Below, piece by piece: positions 1-9,804 of a stretch of DNA of 43,029 nucleotides. The notes under the pieces were generated by a model. The model had not been told where the DNA came from, made no database searches, and saw only the letters and a list, made by a program, of their open reading frames with translations. How positions within the stretch are numbered: the first letter of the stretch is position 1; the number at the start of each line of letters is the position of its first letter. The stretch is from Muribaculaceae bacterium (GTDB taxonomy: Bacteria > Bacteroidota > Bacteroidia > Bacteroidales > Muribaculaceae), in the NCBI GenBank assembly GCA_017621225.1, contig JAGATN010000045.1:1-43029 (forward strand), written 5' to 3'. The position numbers and the translations under genes were made by a program.

Positions 1-13
1 AAGATTTTTTCAG

Positions 14-21
14 TACATTTG
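14..21 (+). promoter_or_regulatory. Putative -7 promoter box of the first gene
   Basis: TACATTTG matches the Bacteroidota -7 consensus TAnnTTTG. The -33 box would lie before base 1. The box contains an in-frame TTG (19-21), which is therefore better read as promoter than as a start codon. Transcription would begin near 28, leaving a leader of about 40 nt before the ATG at 70. Confidence 0.5.
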
Positions 22-69
22 CCTTTTAAGCACCCATTCTTATTAACAACTCCTAAACCCATCCTCATT

Positions 70-2496
70 ATGCCTAAATTTATACACATTATGCAATGTC
101 TACACAAGCGGCTATGCGTGATTTTAGTGATTTCGTTATTCCTATTCAGCCATTTATCCATATCTGCAAAAAGAATGCTATTTTACGACAACCTCACAAG
201 GCAACCCATTGATTTCGTATGGTTTTCAGCCATGTTAGGGTCTACTTATGCCACTTCGGCTCACAGCGACAAAGAAGGCTCGATAGAGCTGAACTTCAAT
301 CCGAAGATAACGCTTACCGACATACGAATACAGCGAACCGGATATGGCGTAACTACCATACACAACTCTACGTTAGAGTCACTGCCCGACACCATTTTTA
401 TGCATCAAAATATGGCGCTAAATGAAGTGACGATAGAAACGGGGGCGAAGCTATACTCGCGAGATGGAGCCAAAATGATATATCACGTAGCAAACGACTC
501 CTCGATACAAAACGCTACGGGTTACCAAGCCTTAAAGCGCATACCGACTTTAGATTTCAGTTCATGGAACGCATCGGCACTAAACGGCAAAAAGCTAACA
601 TTCATAATGAACGGAGCACGCGACTTATCGTTACGCTATAGTACAATGGAGTGTTTATTCAAAATACAGGCGAAAAGGCTAAAACAAATAGAAGTTACCG
701 ACGATTCACTGTCATCGGAGGTAAAAGTAAACATAGTTGCAAAAAACGGCATATTGGCATTTTCAGGTGACGCATCGATAGAAGTAGACGATGACGACAA
801 AAGCATTACCGTAATACCGGCCTGGCGAACCGGACGGTTGAATTTTTGGAGCAACGTAGGATTTATCGACATGCGCCCCCACACCACCACGACCGACGAC
901 CAACAGACGTGGGCCGACTCAGGGGAGATATCGCAAACCACACGCCGCTCCTTTAACTACGGAGAAAACTTTAAAGCTCTGCGAATTGAGCCCAAGATAG
1001 AATATGCCATAAACGAAAACGCATCATTCATAGCATCATATCGCCATTTTCGCTATTTAAATGGTTCAAACAACGAATCGACATACGAGGGCGAAATGCT
1101 GAACGCCGACAACGACACGATAGCCTCATACTCGGCACATTACAACAACAAAAGCTATAAGAGCTACGAGAACGACGTAATACTGAAATATCTGCATGAA
1201 TTGGGCCGGGAGGGATCGGACGGCAATTTCAGCTTGACGTACGACTTCTACAATCGAGAATCGCGAAACTCCATAATACAGACATACGACAAAGCCCTCG
1301 TGCCCTCGGCAAAAGAGAACAAAGACATTGCATCACAATTTTTCAACTTCAACGACAGCACGAAATACAAATATGCCCGACATTCATTGCGAGCGTCACT
1401 CAACCGAAAAATAGGGTTCCGTCACAGCATATATGGCGCAGTGTCGATGCAACACACATCAACATCGTATGCATCAGACCGCTTTGACACATTCGTCGAC
1501 AACGAAACGGGCTCAAGGGAATATGATTTTTATTTTTCGCAATCAAAGCAATATCTGGAAGCCAACTTGACGTACTCGTATTTTTCAAGAAAGATGTCGC
1601 TTACGGCAGGCGGCAAACTGGCTTACCAACACAACAAGCTAAATTATTCGAATGCCGTCAGGCTCAACAAAAGCCACGTAAACTTTTTGCCATACGTCAA
1701 CATATCGGCTCCCCTGATGGGAAATGCAATAAAAACGTCGCTAACATATGACATAACGCGATTTTCACCGGGGTTCGCATCATTGAATCCACATGTGTAC
1801 AACAACACACCGGGTAGAATAACATACGGCAACATGCATCTGAACCCCGAACTGGATCACAACGCAAGCCTGTCGGCGGGATTCAGCATCGGCAAATACA
1901 ACACGCGGTTAACGCTCAGCGGAAGCGCCTCGAACAATATGTTGGAATCGTATCGATTTCTAAACGACAATCTGCTGCACGTGACGTATGGAAACGTCGG
2001 CAAAAAACGCGGAGCAAAACTGACGGCCAACGCATCGGGCGAACTGACAGGCGACATATACGCAAATATATCGGGAAGCATAGGTTACAACGACTTACGC
2101 TCCACCAATATGCCCGACATACACAATTACGGCTTTTTCGGCTCAATACGCGGCAATATGAGCGTATCTCTGCCTTACGAAACCTCATTGCAACTGGAGG
2201 CATCGTATGGCACATCGGCTCCACTGCTGCAAGGGTCGGTCAACGGACACCACAGATACGGCATTAGCCTTTCAAAATCGATAGGAGTGTTTGACATCAG
2301 CGCATATGCCAACAATATATTTTACACCCACCAGAACAGTAAGTCGAACCTGAGGACATCCAATTTTGCCGAATGCGTCAATACGCGCTCTTACGTTGCA
2401 TCGTTTGGCATTTCAATATATTTCGTCTTTGCAGGACGAGCATATCATCGCCGATTCGACAGAATGGAATCATTATATTTAGATGCCTCAAAATGA
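70..2496 (+). CDS. Outer-membrane beta-barrel protein, TonB-receptor-like
   Basis: About 808 aa. A hydrophobic signal segment (CVILVISLFLFSHLSISA) follows a basic stretch. The next ~70 residues resemble a carboxypeptidase-regulatory-like fold. A short plug-like segment follows (motif GYQALKRIPTL, then FIMNGARDL). From about residue 270 to the end there are long runs of alternating polar and aromatic residues typical of beta strands. This layout fits the outer membrane protein beta-barrel family (OMP_b-brl_3 type) of Bacteroidota rather than a full SusC: it is shorter, and no clear TonB box is visible. Ligand unknown. ATG 70 is preferred; ATG 91 is also possible and gives a tidier signal peptide. 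The gene is visibly richer in A/T than the next operon, so it may have a separate history. It is followed by an untranslated gap and seems to be transcribed alone. Confidence 0.75.
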   Translation: MPKFIHIMQCLHKRLCVILVISLFLFSHLSISAKRMLFYDNLTRQPIDFVWFSAMLGSTYATSAHSDKEGSIELNFNPKITLTDIRIQRTGYGVTTIHNSTLESLPDTIFMHQNMALNEVTIETGAKLYSRDGAKMIYHVANDSSIQNATGYQALKRIPTLDFSSWNASALNGKKLTFIMNGARDLSLRYSTMECLFKIQAKRLKQIEVTDDSLSSEVKVNIVAKNGILAFSGDASIEVDDDDKSITVIPAWRTGRLNFWSNVGFIDMRPHTTTTDDQQTWADSGEISQTTRRSFNYGENFKALRIEPKIEYAINENASFIASYRHFRYLNGSNNESTYEGEMLNADNDTIASYSAHYNNKSYKSYENDVILKYLHELGREGSDGNFSLTYDFYNRESRNSIIQTYDKALVPSAKENKDIASQFFNFNDSTKYKYARHSLRASLNRKIGFRHSIYGAVSMQHTSTSYASDRFDTFVDNETGSREYDFYFSQSKQYLEANLTYSYFSRKMSLTAGGKLAYQHNKLNYSNAVRLNKSHVNFLPYVNISAPLMGNAIKTSLTYDITRFSPGFASLNPHVYNNTPGRITYGNMHLNPELDHNASLSAGFSIGKYNTRLTLSGSASNNMLESYRFLNDNLLHVTYGNVGKKRGAKLTANASGELTGDIYANISGSIGYNDLRSTNMPDIHNYGFFGSIRGNMSVSLPYETSLQLEASYGTSAPLLQGSVNGHHRYGISLSKSIGVFDISAYANNIFYTHQNSKSNLRTSNFAECVNTRSYVASFGISIYFVFAGRAYHRRFDRMESLYLDASK

Positions 2497-2556
2497 TTAC
2501 AGACAATCCCTCGTTCTCCGATATTTGCTAATGCCGGGGCGAACAGCTTCATGCCG

Positions 2557-2581
2557 AACCGTTCGGAAATTCCGAACGGTT
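2557..2581. repeat. Perfect 25-nt palindrome between two genes
   Basis: Two 12-nt arms (AACCGTTCGGAA and its complement) flank a single central A. As RNA it would form a strong hairpin. It lies 60 nt after the stop of the first gene and is followed by GACTCTTTC, not a proper T run. It could be a terminator that does not rely on a U tract, or a protein-binding site. No other copy was noticed in the window by eye. Confidence 0.55.
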
Positions 2582-2689
2582 GACTCTTTCATCAGTTCAC
2601 AGGGCGAAATAGCAGGCGAAAAAGCAGGTAATATATGTGAATAAAATGCAAAAGGAGCGGGAATGCGCTGAAAATCCACGAAAAAGGCT

Positions 2690-2697
2690 TAACTTTG
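2690..2697 (+). promoter_or_regulatory. Putative -7 promoter box of the DUF2723 operon
   Basis: TAACTTTG matches TAnnTTTG. The -33 position, 19 nt upstream, reads GCTG and is weak. An in-frame TTG inside the box (2695) would extend the protein by 25 residues, but those residues are a poor N-terminus and the TTG would lie upstream of the transcription start. The ATG at 2770 is therefore preferred. Confidence 0.5.
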
Positions 2698-2769
2698 CAG
2701 GCCAACATAGCGCAATGCGCCAATAACGGCCATTGCGCCAACCAATTGACGTCACATTTCCATAAATGT

Positions 2770-5700
2770 ATGAAGAAATATAATCTTATAAATGACTCGT
2801 TGGGCTGGGCTTGCTTCGCAATAGCGGCCTTGACCTATATGCTCACTCTCGAGCCGACAGCAAGTTTCTGGGACTGCCCGGAATTCATTCTTCAGGCCTT
2901 CAAGCTGGAGGTAGGCCACCCGCCGGGCAACCCAATATTCATGCTTGCCGGCCGATTTTTCGTTAACTTCGCGGGAGGCGACGTGACCAAAGTGGCCTTG
3001 GCCGTCAACACAATGTCGGCACTGCTCAGCGCAGGCACCATATTGCTGCTGTTCTGGACCATAACGCATCTGACAAGGCGACTGATAGTGCGCGATAACG
3101 CCACCGAAATCAGCTGGCTGAAGATGGCCATAATCTTCGGATCGGGCTTATGCGGCGCCTTGGCCTATACGTGGAGCGACACGTTTTGGTTCTCGGCCGT
3201 AGAGGGCGAAGTTTACGCATTCTCGTCGTTCTGCACCGCCCTGGTGTTTTGGCTGATTCTGAAATGGGAAAACCGCGCCGACCAGCCTCACAGCGACAAA
3301 TATCTGATACTCATAGCCTACGTGATAGGCATATCGATAGCCGTTCACCTGCTCAACTTGCTGTGCATACCGGCAATAGTGCTCGTGATATATTACAAGA
3401 AATGGCGCAACACCACGGCCAAAGGCTCGTGCATAGCACTGCTCATATCGTTTGTGATAGTGGCACTGATACTCTACGGCCTGGTACCGGGCTTCATCGA
3501 GATAGCCCAGTATTTCGAGCTGTTCTTCGTCAACGTGCTTCATTGCAGCTTCAACACCGGCGTGCTCATATATGCCATATTGCTCGTGGCCTGCTTCATA
3601 TGGGCCATCCACGAACTCTACCGACAGAAAAGCGCAACGGCCATACGCGTATCGTTTTTGCTGAGCGTATTCTTGTCGGGCATGCCGTTTATCGGCGACA
3701 ATCTGTGGATACCGGTGCTGTTTACCATTGCATTGGGCGTTTACCTGTTTACGTGCAAGAAGCTGCCCATACGCATATTAAACCTCGCCGCAATAAGCAT
3801 ATTCGTGATATTCATAGGCTACTCGTCGTATGCGCTTCTGCTCATACGCTCGTCGGCACATACGCCCATGAATCAGAATGCCCCCGACAATGTGTTCGAC
3901 CTAAGCTCATACCTCAACCGCGAACAGTATGGCGACCGTCCGCTGTTCTACGGCGAGACGCTCAACTCCACGCCCGTATACGAAGTGACGAGCAACGGAG
4001 CCACCCGTCCGCTGAGCACTGAGGGCCGCGCACTGTATGCCAAGAAGGTGAAAAATTCGCCCGACGAACCCGACGAATACATACTTACCGGACATAAGAA
4101 GAAATACACTTACAATCCGGAACTCAACATGCTGTTTCCGCGCATATACAGCAACACCGACGGACACCCGCAAGCTTATGCCGACTGGATAGGCTTCAAG
4201 GGCGAACCGGTAAACGCCACCAAATACGTTGACTCCGACGGCAATCCCCTGCAATCGGTGCTTCAGATGAAGCCTACAATGGCTGAAAACCTGAAGTTCT
4301 TCCTCGTATATCAGCTCAACCACATGTATTGGCGATACTTCATGTGGAACTTTGCAGGCCGCCAGAACGACGTGCAAGGCAATGGCGAGGTGAACCACGG
4401 CAACTGGATTTCGGGAATACCCGCCATCGACAATGCCCGACTCGGCGACCAGTCGCTGCTTCCCGACGATCTCGGCAAGGGCAACAAGGGTCACAACGTA
4501 TTCTACATGCTTCCGCTCATACTCGGCCTGATAGGCTTGCTGTGGCAGGCTTTCACGTCGAAGCGCGGCATCGAACAGTTCTGGGTGGTGTTCTTCCTGT
4601 TCTTCATGACGGGCATAGCCATCGTGCTGTATCTCAACCAGACTCCGGGTCAGCCTCGCGAACGCGACTACGCATTTGCCGGATCGTTCTACGCCTACGC
4701 CATATGGATAGGCATGGGCGTGGCCGGACTATGGCGAATGATAGTGGAAATGGCCAAGCGTAAAAACGCCAAGAAAGGCGCCAAGCAGGCCGCCATGGAC
4801 GACGAAGATGAACAGGCCGACTACGACGACACACCCGAAACCCGCAAGGTGTCGATGGCCGGTGCCATAATAGCCATAGCGGTGGGCATATTGGTGCCGC
4901 TGCAAATGGTGTCGCAGACGTGGGACGACCACGACCGCTCGGGTCGATACACCACGCGCGATTTCGGCAAGAACTATCTCGAAAGCCTCGATGAAAACGC
5001 CATAATATTCACCAACGGCGACAACGACACATTCCCGCTGTGGTATGCACAGGAAGTGGAAGGGGTGCGCACCGACGTCAAGGTGGTGAACCTCTCTTAC
5101 CTTACCACCGACTGGTATGTGAATCAGATACGCCGCCCGTCGTACGAAGCCGACGGCGTAGCCATGCAGGCCAAGCCTTCGGATTACGCTTACGACAAGA
5201 TGTCGTTCAGCTACTTCGCCCAGGCCGATTCGACCCCCGTCAATGCATTGGCAAGCTTGCGCTACCTCTACTCGCCCGAGTCGACCAAAAACGCATGGGG
5301 AGTGCCGATGATGAAATATCCCAATATGTTCATACCCGTCGACACCACCGAAATGATAAAGGCCGGCCGCATTACCGCCGACGAAGCTAAGGCTGCCGAC
5401 GAAGTGATAGAAATAAATCTGCTCGAAGACCCGAACACGTCGGGCGAAACCGGCATGAGCCTCAGCAAAGTGATAGCGCTCGACATGCTTGCCACTTCGG
5501 CCGAAAACGGATGGAATCGTCCGGTATACTTCGCCATGACGGTGCCCGACCGCTACTACCTCGGCACATCGCCCTATCTGCGCAACACCGGCCTGGCCTA
5601 CGAAGTCGGCCCGATAAAGAACGACTCGCAGAATCTGGCCGTAAACACCGAAAAGATGTATCAGAACGTCACGGAAAAATTCTCGTGGGGCGGCCTCGAC

Positions 5701-6297
5701 AAAATCACGTCGCCCGATCAGATATATCTCGACGAAACGGTGCGACGCATGGTGACCACGCATCGCTCCACGCTCATCGACCTCGCGGCTGCGCTGATAA
5801 ACGAAGCGGTAGAAGCTGAAATAATGCTCGAAAAGGATTCGGCAGGCACTTACCTCACCGACCTGTCGCGTCAGGAACTGCCGAAGCTCAAAGCCAACAA
5901 GTATGAGAAGGCGCGCAAAACGCTCGACCTCATGCTCGAGAAACTGCCTCTCGCCGCGATGCCGTTCGGCATACAGATCGGACAGCAGACAGCCGAGCTG
6001 TATCTGCGCCTGGCATTGGCCACCGGCAACGAAGCCGACAAGGCCAAAGGGTTGAAGATACTCAAGGATGAAATAGATCGGTACGCCGAAAACATAGTAT
6101 ATTACCAGAGCCTTTCGCCCTGGCAGTATCAGACACTGCAAAACATCGACAAATTCATCGACAGATATTACTTCATGGATTTGGTGGAAAGCTATTTGCA
6201 CAACGGCGGCGATGTAGAGACACTCGAAAAGGAACTGGCACTGAAAGGGGTAGACCTCAATCGCCAGCTATCGTTTTCGAACGATTCAGACAATTAA
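2770..6297 (+). CDS. DUF2723 family multi-pass membrane protein (putative glycosyltransferase)
   Basis: 1175 aa. The N-terminal half holds about ten hydrophobic segments starting at WACFAIAALTYMLTL. Family-like motifs are FWDCPEFI near the first loop, the acidic stretch SAVEGEVYAFSSF, and TPGQPRERDYAFAGSFYAYA before a further membrane segment near residue 660. A charged Lys/Asp loop follows (AKRKNAKKGAKQ), then another membrane segment (MAGAIIAIAVGILVPL), then a soluble C-terminal part with FTNGDNDTFPLWYAQ and a helical tail. DUF2723 proteins are widespread in Bacteroidota and resemble GT-C fold protein O-mannosyltransferases in their membrane part; some annotations call them glycosyltransferase family 117. 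Acceptor and donor sugar cannot be read from the sequence. It is the first gene of a unit with the deacetylase (27-nt gap) and queG, so it may act on an envelope glycan. Confidence 0.85.
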   Translation: MKKYNLINDSLGWACFAIAALTYMLTLEPTASFWDCPEFILQAFKLEVGHPPGNPIFMLAGRFFVNFAGGDVTKVALAVNTMSALLSAGTILLLFWTITHLTRRLIVRDNATEISWLKMAIIFGSGLCGALAYTWSDTFWFSAVEGEVYAFSSFCTALVFWLILKWENRADQPHSDKYLILIAYVIGISIAVHLLNLLCIPAIVLVIYYKKWRNTTAKGSCIALLISFVIVALILYGLVPGFIEIAQYFELFFVNVLHCSFNTGVLIYAILLVACFIWAIHELYRQKSATAIRVSFLLSVFLSGMPFIGDNLWIPVLFTIALGVYLFTCKKLPIRILNLAAISIFVIFIGYSSYALLLIRSSAHTPMNQNAPDNVFDLSSYLNREQYGDRPLFYGETLNSTPVYEVTSNGATRPLSTEGRALYAKKVKNSPDEPDEYILTGHKKKYTYNPELNMLFPRIYSNTDGHPQAYADWIGFKGEPVNATKYVDSDGNPLQSVLQMKPTMAENLKFFLVYQLNHMYWRYFMWNFAGRQNDVQGNGEVNHGNWISGIPAIDNARLGDQSLLPDDLGKGNKGHNVFYMLPLILGLIGLLWQAFTSKRGIEQFWVVFFLFFMTGIAIVLYLNQTPGQPRERDYAFAGSFYAYAIWIGMGVAGLWRMIVEMAKRKNAKKGAKQAAMDDEDEQADYDDTPETRKVSMAGAIIAIAVGILVPLQMVSQTWDDHDRSGRYTTRDFGKNYLESLDENAIIFTNGDNDTFPLWYAQEVEGVRTDVKVVNLSYLTTDWYVNQIRRPSYEADGVAMQAKPSDYAYDKMSFSYFAQADSTPVNALASLRYLYSPESTKNAWGVPMMKYPNMFIPVDTTEMIKAGRITADEAKAADEVIEINLLEDPNTSGETGMSLSKVIALDMLATSAENGWNRPVYFAMTVPDRYYLGTSPYLRNTGLAYEVGPIKNDSQNLAVNTEKMYQNVTEKFSWGGLDKITSPDQIYLDETVRRMVTTHRSTLIDLAAALINEAVEAEIMLEKDSAGTYLTDLSRQELPKLKANKYEKARKTLDLMLEKLPLAAMPFGIQIGQQTAELYLRLALATGNEADKAKGLKILKDEIDRYAENIVYYQSLSPWQYQTLQNIDKFIDRYYFMDLVESYLHNGGDVETLEKELALKGVDLNRQLSFSNDSDN

Positions 6298-6324
6298 AGC
6301 CTCATTACCGATAAATACACAACT

Positions 6325-6942
6325 ATGCTCATTGAACAACCGCCTTTGCTATACCGCCTTCTTTTCCCGGAGGCGGTATGGCGCATAAAGCGTAAACGAC
6401 GCAAGGTGGCTTATCTGACGTTTGACGACGGCCCCATTCCCGAAGTCACGCCGTGGGTGCTCGACCTGCTCGACCATTACGGCGTAAAAGCTACCTTTTT
6501 TCTCGTAGGCGACAACGTGAAGCGCAATCCGGCATTGCTCGAGGAGATAAAGCGACGCGGCCACAGCTACGGCAACCACACCATGCACCATCTGCAAGGA
6601 CGTAAGGTGACAAGCCATCGATACATGCGCGACATCACCGAGGCCGACACTCTCATCGACAGCCCGTTGTTTCGGCCGCCGCACGGACTGATAAGGTGGT
6701 CGCAGGCAAAGGCGATAAAAAATCATTACAACATAGTGATGTACGACCTCGTTACGCGCGACTACAGCAAACGTTTGAATGCCGACGAGGTGTTTCACAA
6801 CGTGAAGCGCTATTCGCGCAACGGCTCGATAATAGTGTTTCATGACTCCCTGAAGGCGGAAAACAATCTCCGCTCGGCACTTCCACGTTCCATAGAATGG
6901 CTGCTATCGCAAGGCTATGAGCTGCTCCCCATACCAATGTAA
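6325..6942 (+). CDS. Polysaccharide deacetylase (NodB homology, CE4-like)
   Basis: 205 aa, cytosolic or peripheral, with no signal peptide. It carries the NodB motifs in order: TFDDGP (catalytic and metal Asp), GNHTMHH (metal His pair in HTxxH spacing), FRPPHG (motif 3, with His where Tyr is common), a variant YDLVTRDYS for motif 4, and VFHDS for motif 5. Family members remove N-acetyl (or O-acetyl) groups from amino-sugar polymers with a divalent metal. The metal and base residues are all present, so activity is likely; the substrate is unknown. The ATG at 6325 lies 27 nt after the DUF2723 stop, and the 3' end overlaps queG by 26 nt, which suggests translational coupling. Confidence 0.85.
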   Translation: MLIEQPPLLYRLLFPEAVWRIKRKRRKVAYLTFDDGPIPEVTPWVLDLLDHYGVKATFFLVGDNVKRNPALLEEIKRRGHSYGNHTMHHLQGRKVTSHRYMRDITEADTLIDSPLFRPPHGLIRWSQAKAIKNHYNIVMYDLVTRDYSKRLNADEVFHNVKRYSRNGSIIVFHDSLKAENNLRSALPRSIEWLLSQGYELLPIPM

Positions 6943-7855
6943 CGACACGCGCCTCGACGAAATATTGCGCGCCGAAGGGGTATGGAGGCACGGAGTGGCC
7001 GATGCCGATCCCGTCGACGAGCGGGCCGTGGCTCAAATGGATGCGTGGCTGTCGGCCGGCCGGCATGGCGGCATGGAGTACATGGAGCGATATGCCGACG
7101 TGCGCTCCGACCCTTCGAAACTGCTGTCCGGAGCCAAGTCGATAATTTCATGCGCGTTTCCTTATCGCGCGTCAAGACGGCGCGACGCATCGCTCCCCTA
7201 CATTGCGCTGTATGCCATGGGACGCGACTATCACACCGTGATACGCCAACGCCTCACGCGGGCCGCAATGCGCATCGAGAGCGAGTTTGGAGGAGCGACG
7301 AGAGTTTGCGTCGACACCGCGCCGCTACGCGAACGATATTGGGCCGCAAAGGCCGGACTGGGATTCGTGGGGCTCAACAACCAACTGATAATACCCGGCG
7401 CCGGGTCATACTTTTTTCTCGGCGAGATAGTCACCACGCATCATTTCGCGCCGTCGCGGCAATGCGACACCACATCGTGCGGCGAGTGCCGGCGATGCAT
7501 AGATGCGTGCCCCGGAAAAGCGCTCGACGGCCATGGAGCGGTCGACGCGCGCCGCTGCATATCGTATCTCACCATAGAGCATCGCGGCGACATACCGCCA
7601 CTTTCAGGAATCAACAACAAGCTTTACGGATGCGACGAATGCCAGACGGCGTGTCCGCACAACGCGCACGCCCCATCGACCGACATACCTGAATTCGAGC
7701 CCTCCGACGAGCTTCTGTCGCTGACGCTCGACGATGCCCTCGCGCTCGATCAGGAGAGGTTTTCGAAGCTGTTCAGCAAGTCGGCCATAAAACGCACCAA
7801 GCTAAGCGGATGGCTGAGAAATGCAGCCGAAATAAAGCGCTATCATAGCAAATGA
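6917..7855 (+). CDS. queG: Epoxyqueuosine reductase QueG
   Basis: 312 aa. The last step of queuosine biosynthesis: cobalamin-dependent reduction of epoxyqueuosine in tRNA (wobble base 34). The N-terminal part contains GRHGGMEYM and the catalytic region VDTAPLRERYWAAKAGLGFVG, with the Asp that serves as proton donor in the family. Two 4Fe-4S clusters are indicated by CDTTSCGECRRCIDACPG and by YGCDECQTACPHN. After GFVG the common Lys of the GKN motif is Leu here, a mild deviation. The ATG at 6917 overlaps the preceding gene by 26 nt. No later start would keep the N-terminal domain, so this start is well supported. It shares transcription with the deacetylase, but no functional link is evident. 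Confidence 0.93.
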   Translation: MSCSPYQCNDTRLDEILRAEGVWRHGVADADPVDERAVAQMDAWLSAGRHGGMEYMERYADVRSDPSKLLSGAKSIISCAFPYRASRRRDASLPYIALYAMGRDYHTVIRQRLTRAAMRIESEFGGATRVCVDTAPLRERYWAAKAGLGFVGLNNQLIIPGAGSYFFLGEIVTTHHFAPSRQCDTTSCGECRRCIDACPGKALDGHGAVDARRCISYLTIEHRGDIPPLSGINNKLYGCDECQTACPHNAHAPSTDIPEFEPSDELLSLTLDDALALDQERFSKLFSKSAIKRTKLSGWLRNAAEIKRYHSK

Positions 7856-7928
7856 CACGCCCCTAATAACGACGGGAGCCCGTCGGACCGACAGGCTCCG
7901 CGACCGTGCGCAATTGCATCCCGTGGGG

Positions 7929-9749
7929 TCAATCACGAATGGACATTGATACGTCGCACCCTTTGAAATCGTTGTTTTCGATCTCAACGTTACGCGCGCG
8001 CTGCAATTTGAACGTAAACCGATTGCCGTGGAAAGCGGGATAGTCGTTGTTTTGACGGATGACGTTGTTCTTAAACTTCAATCCGTCGATCGACTTGGCA
8101 TAGAGAATGGGCTTGTCGAACGTAACAAACTCATTGTTCTCGATAACCACGCCCGGGTATCCTTTGCCGCCGTGGAAATATTTGGTCTGCGCGCCGAGAT
8201 CGGGAATTTCGGGGTAGATGGAAATCACCGCTTCGGTGAACTGGAACATATTGGTGAGCGAATTTATGAAGCGGTTGTTGCGTATCTGCACGTCGCGACA
8301 CGATCCGGTTTCGTACCATCCGTTGCAGTCGCCACAGAGAAGTATGGCCGTGCCAGAGGTATGGTCGAACAGATTGTTTTCGACCACCGTGAGCTTTGGC
8401 GTGCTGAACAGAGAGCCGCGAGCGCGATTGTTTCGAATCACGTTTCCGGCGAAATATACTTCGGGAGTCCAGGTGAGATTTTCGATGCCGTACAGAACGC
8501 CGTCGCGCCCTATGGCCTCGTCGAGAGGAGCGGTGAAGCTTATCTCAAAATCCTTCGCGCCGAGAACGGTTGGCTTGTCGACCGGCTTTATCGAAGCTAT
8601 GACATATGTTCCGTCGAGCAGCTCCATGGTGTTTGATCGTATCAGCTGTATGCTGTCGCCCGGTTCGCCCCATTTGAATCCGTAAGAGCCGGGGCTCAGG
8701 TAACGCGCCTTTATGGTGCGATCGTCAACGCGCCCCACTATTCTCAGATACACCCCGTGAACGTTTATGGCATCGTCCATCATGCCCTCGTAAAGGCCAT
8801 TGCACGAGGTTATTTTGCCCTTGCAGCCCGAATAGTGCGTGGCATCGGCATTTGAGGTGAAATAGCGCGGGTCGTCATCGCCACGCAAACAAACGCTGAA
8901 GCCGTCGAGGCTGATGTTTTCGCACGTCTGCGCGAGAAGCCCCATGCCTTCGCAATAATGCACCTTGACGTTTTCGACGCGGGTGTCGACATCATCGGCC
9001 AAGAACACCGCCGGAGCCGGACGATAACCGGAGCGGAGCGCAACCACAGTTCCGGGAACGATTTTCGGATCGGTCCATTTCGGAGCGCGGTAAACATCTT
9101 TTTCTACCACTACCACGCTGTCGACCGGTCGCCACAAATCGCTCGTGCGATACACCAGATGACGCGTCTTTCCGTCGAAGGCAATGCCGCTGTAAGTCTG
9201 TATGGTCCAATCGTCACCCGAATGCACGAAACGGCCTTTTTCGTCGACCCCTCCATTCACCCAGGGGGCAGTGCGGAAAGTTATCCCGTCGGCCTCATTC
9301 TTAAGCACCTCGATTTGCGCTATGTGGGGCGTGGCAAAGTCGATGCTGAAATTTTTTATGGTGCAGTTGCGCGAATTCAAAATTGCCACCGGCACCATAT
9401 GGCCGTGGAAATAGAAATCGGCACCTTGTCCGTCGATGGTAACGTTATCCCAGTCCTCGATGGTAAACGCCACCGTCTTGGGGTTGTCTTGATCATGGTT
9501 TGAGATGTAATATTCGCGCGTGGCGGCACCCTTCTGATCGAAGTTGTACTTTCCCTTTGCGAATTTAAGCACCACGGGGCCCGACGAATGCTTTTTCTTA
9601 ATGTCGGCCAATGCCTTTTGTAATTTTGGCGACATATTTTCCTTACGGTCGGGTCGTATGCCATAACGGGCCATATCGACAGTAACCGTCTGAGCAACAA
9701 TGCACAATGCAGCACATAGCATAATTGTGTTGGTCAAGAAACGTTTCAT
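7929..9749 (-). CDS. Exported alpha-1,3-galactosidase, GH110 family
   Basis: 606 aa with a signal peptide (MKRFLTNTIMLCAALCIVAQ). The rest is a right-handed parallel beta-helix: repeated IKNFSIDF, NISLDGFSV, VQIRNNRF, VVIENNEF and VEIENNDF rungs. The conserved core RGDDDPRYFTSNADATH and MMDDAINVHG places Asp302, Asp325 and Asp326 at the spacing of the three acidic residues described for GH110 enzymes. GH110 members are inverting exo-enzymes that remove terminal alpha-1,3-linked galactose, as in blood-group B or linear B structures on mucin. Whether this protein needs the fucose branch cannot be told. It stands alone, convergent with queG, with its own promoter. A different beta-helix glycosidase is possible but less likely. 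Confidence 0.83.
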   Translation of the reverse strand: MKRFLTNTIMLCAALCIVAQTVTVDMARYGIRPDRKENMSPKLQKALADIKKKHSSGPVVLKFAKGKYNFDQKGAATREYYISNHDQDNPKTVAFTIEDWDNVTIDGQGADFYFHGHMVPVAILNSRNCTIKNFSIDFATPHIAQIEVLKNEADGITFRTAPWVNGGVDEKGRFVHSGDDWTIQTYSGIAFDGKTRHLVYRTSDLWRPVDSVVVVEKDVYRAPKWTDPKIVPGTVVALRSGYRPAPAVFLADDVDTRVENVKVHYCEGMGLLAQTCENISLDGFSVCLRGDDDPRYFTSNADATHYSGCKGKITSCNGLYEGMMDDAINVHGVYLRIVGRVDDRTIKARYLSPGSYGFKWGEPGDSIQLIRSNTMELLDGTYVIASIKPVDKPTVLGAKDFEISFTAPLDEAIGRDGVLYGIENLTWTPEVYFAGNVIRNNRARGSLFSTPKLTVVENNLFDHTSGTAILLCGDCNGWYETGSCRDVQIRNNRFINSLTNMFQFTEAVISIYPEIPDLGAQTKYFHGGKGYPGVVIENNEFVTFDKPILYAKSIDGLKFKNNVIRQNNDYPAFHGNRFTFKLQRARNVEIENNDFKGCDVSMSIRD

Positions 9750-9804
9750 ATTTGATTATTTTGTATAGATTTAAGCCACAATAGGCATTGACAAGATGTT
9801 TTCA

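Noticed and set aside
3150-4022. A 290-codon open frame on the plus strand, out of frame inside the DUF2723 gene
   Set aside because: Arg/His-rich shadow frame lying wholly inside a gene with clear membrane segments.
4729-6201. A 490-codon open frame on the minus strand opposite the DUF2723 gene
   Set aside because: Its residues are low-complexity (His, Val, Gly, Arg rich) with no domain, and it mirrors the codon bias of the real gene on the plus strand.
7856-7928. Imperfect GC-rich hairpin between queG and the GH110 gene
   Set aside because: The six-base arms with a large inner loop and no T run are not enough to call a terminator.
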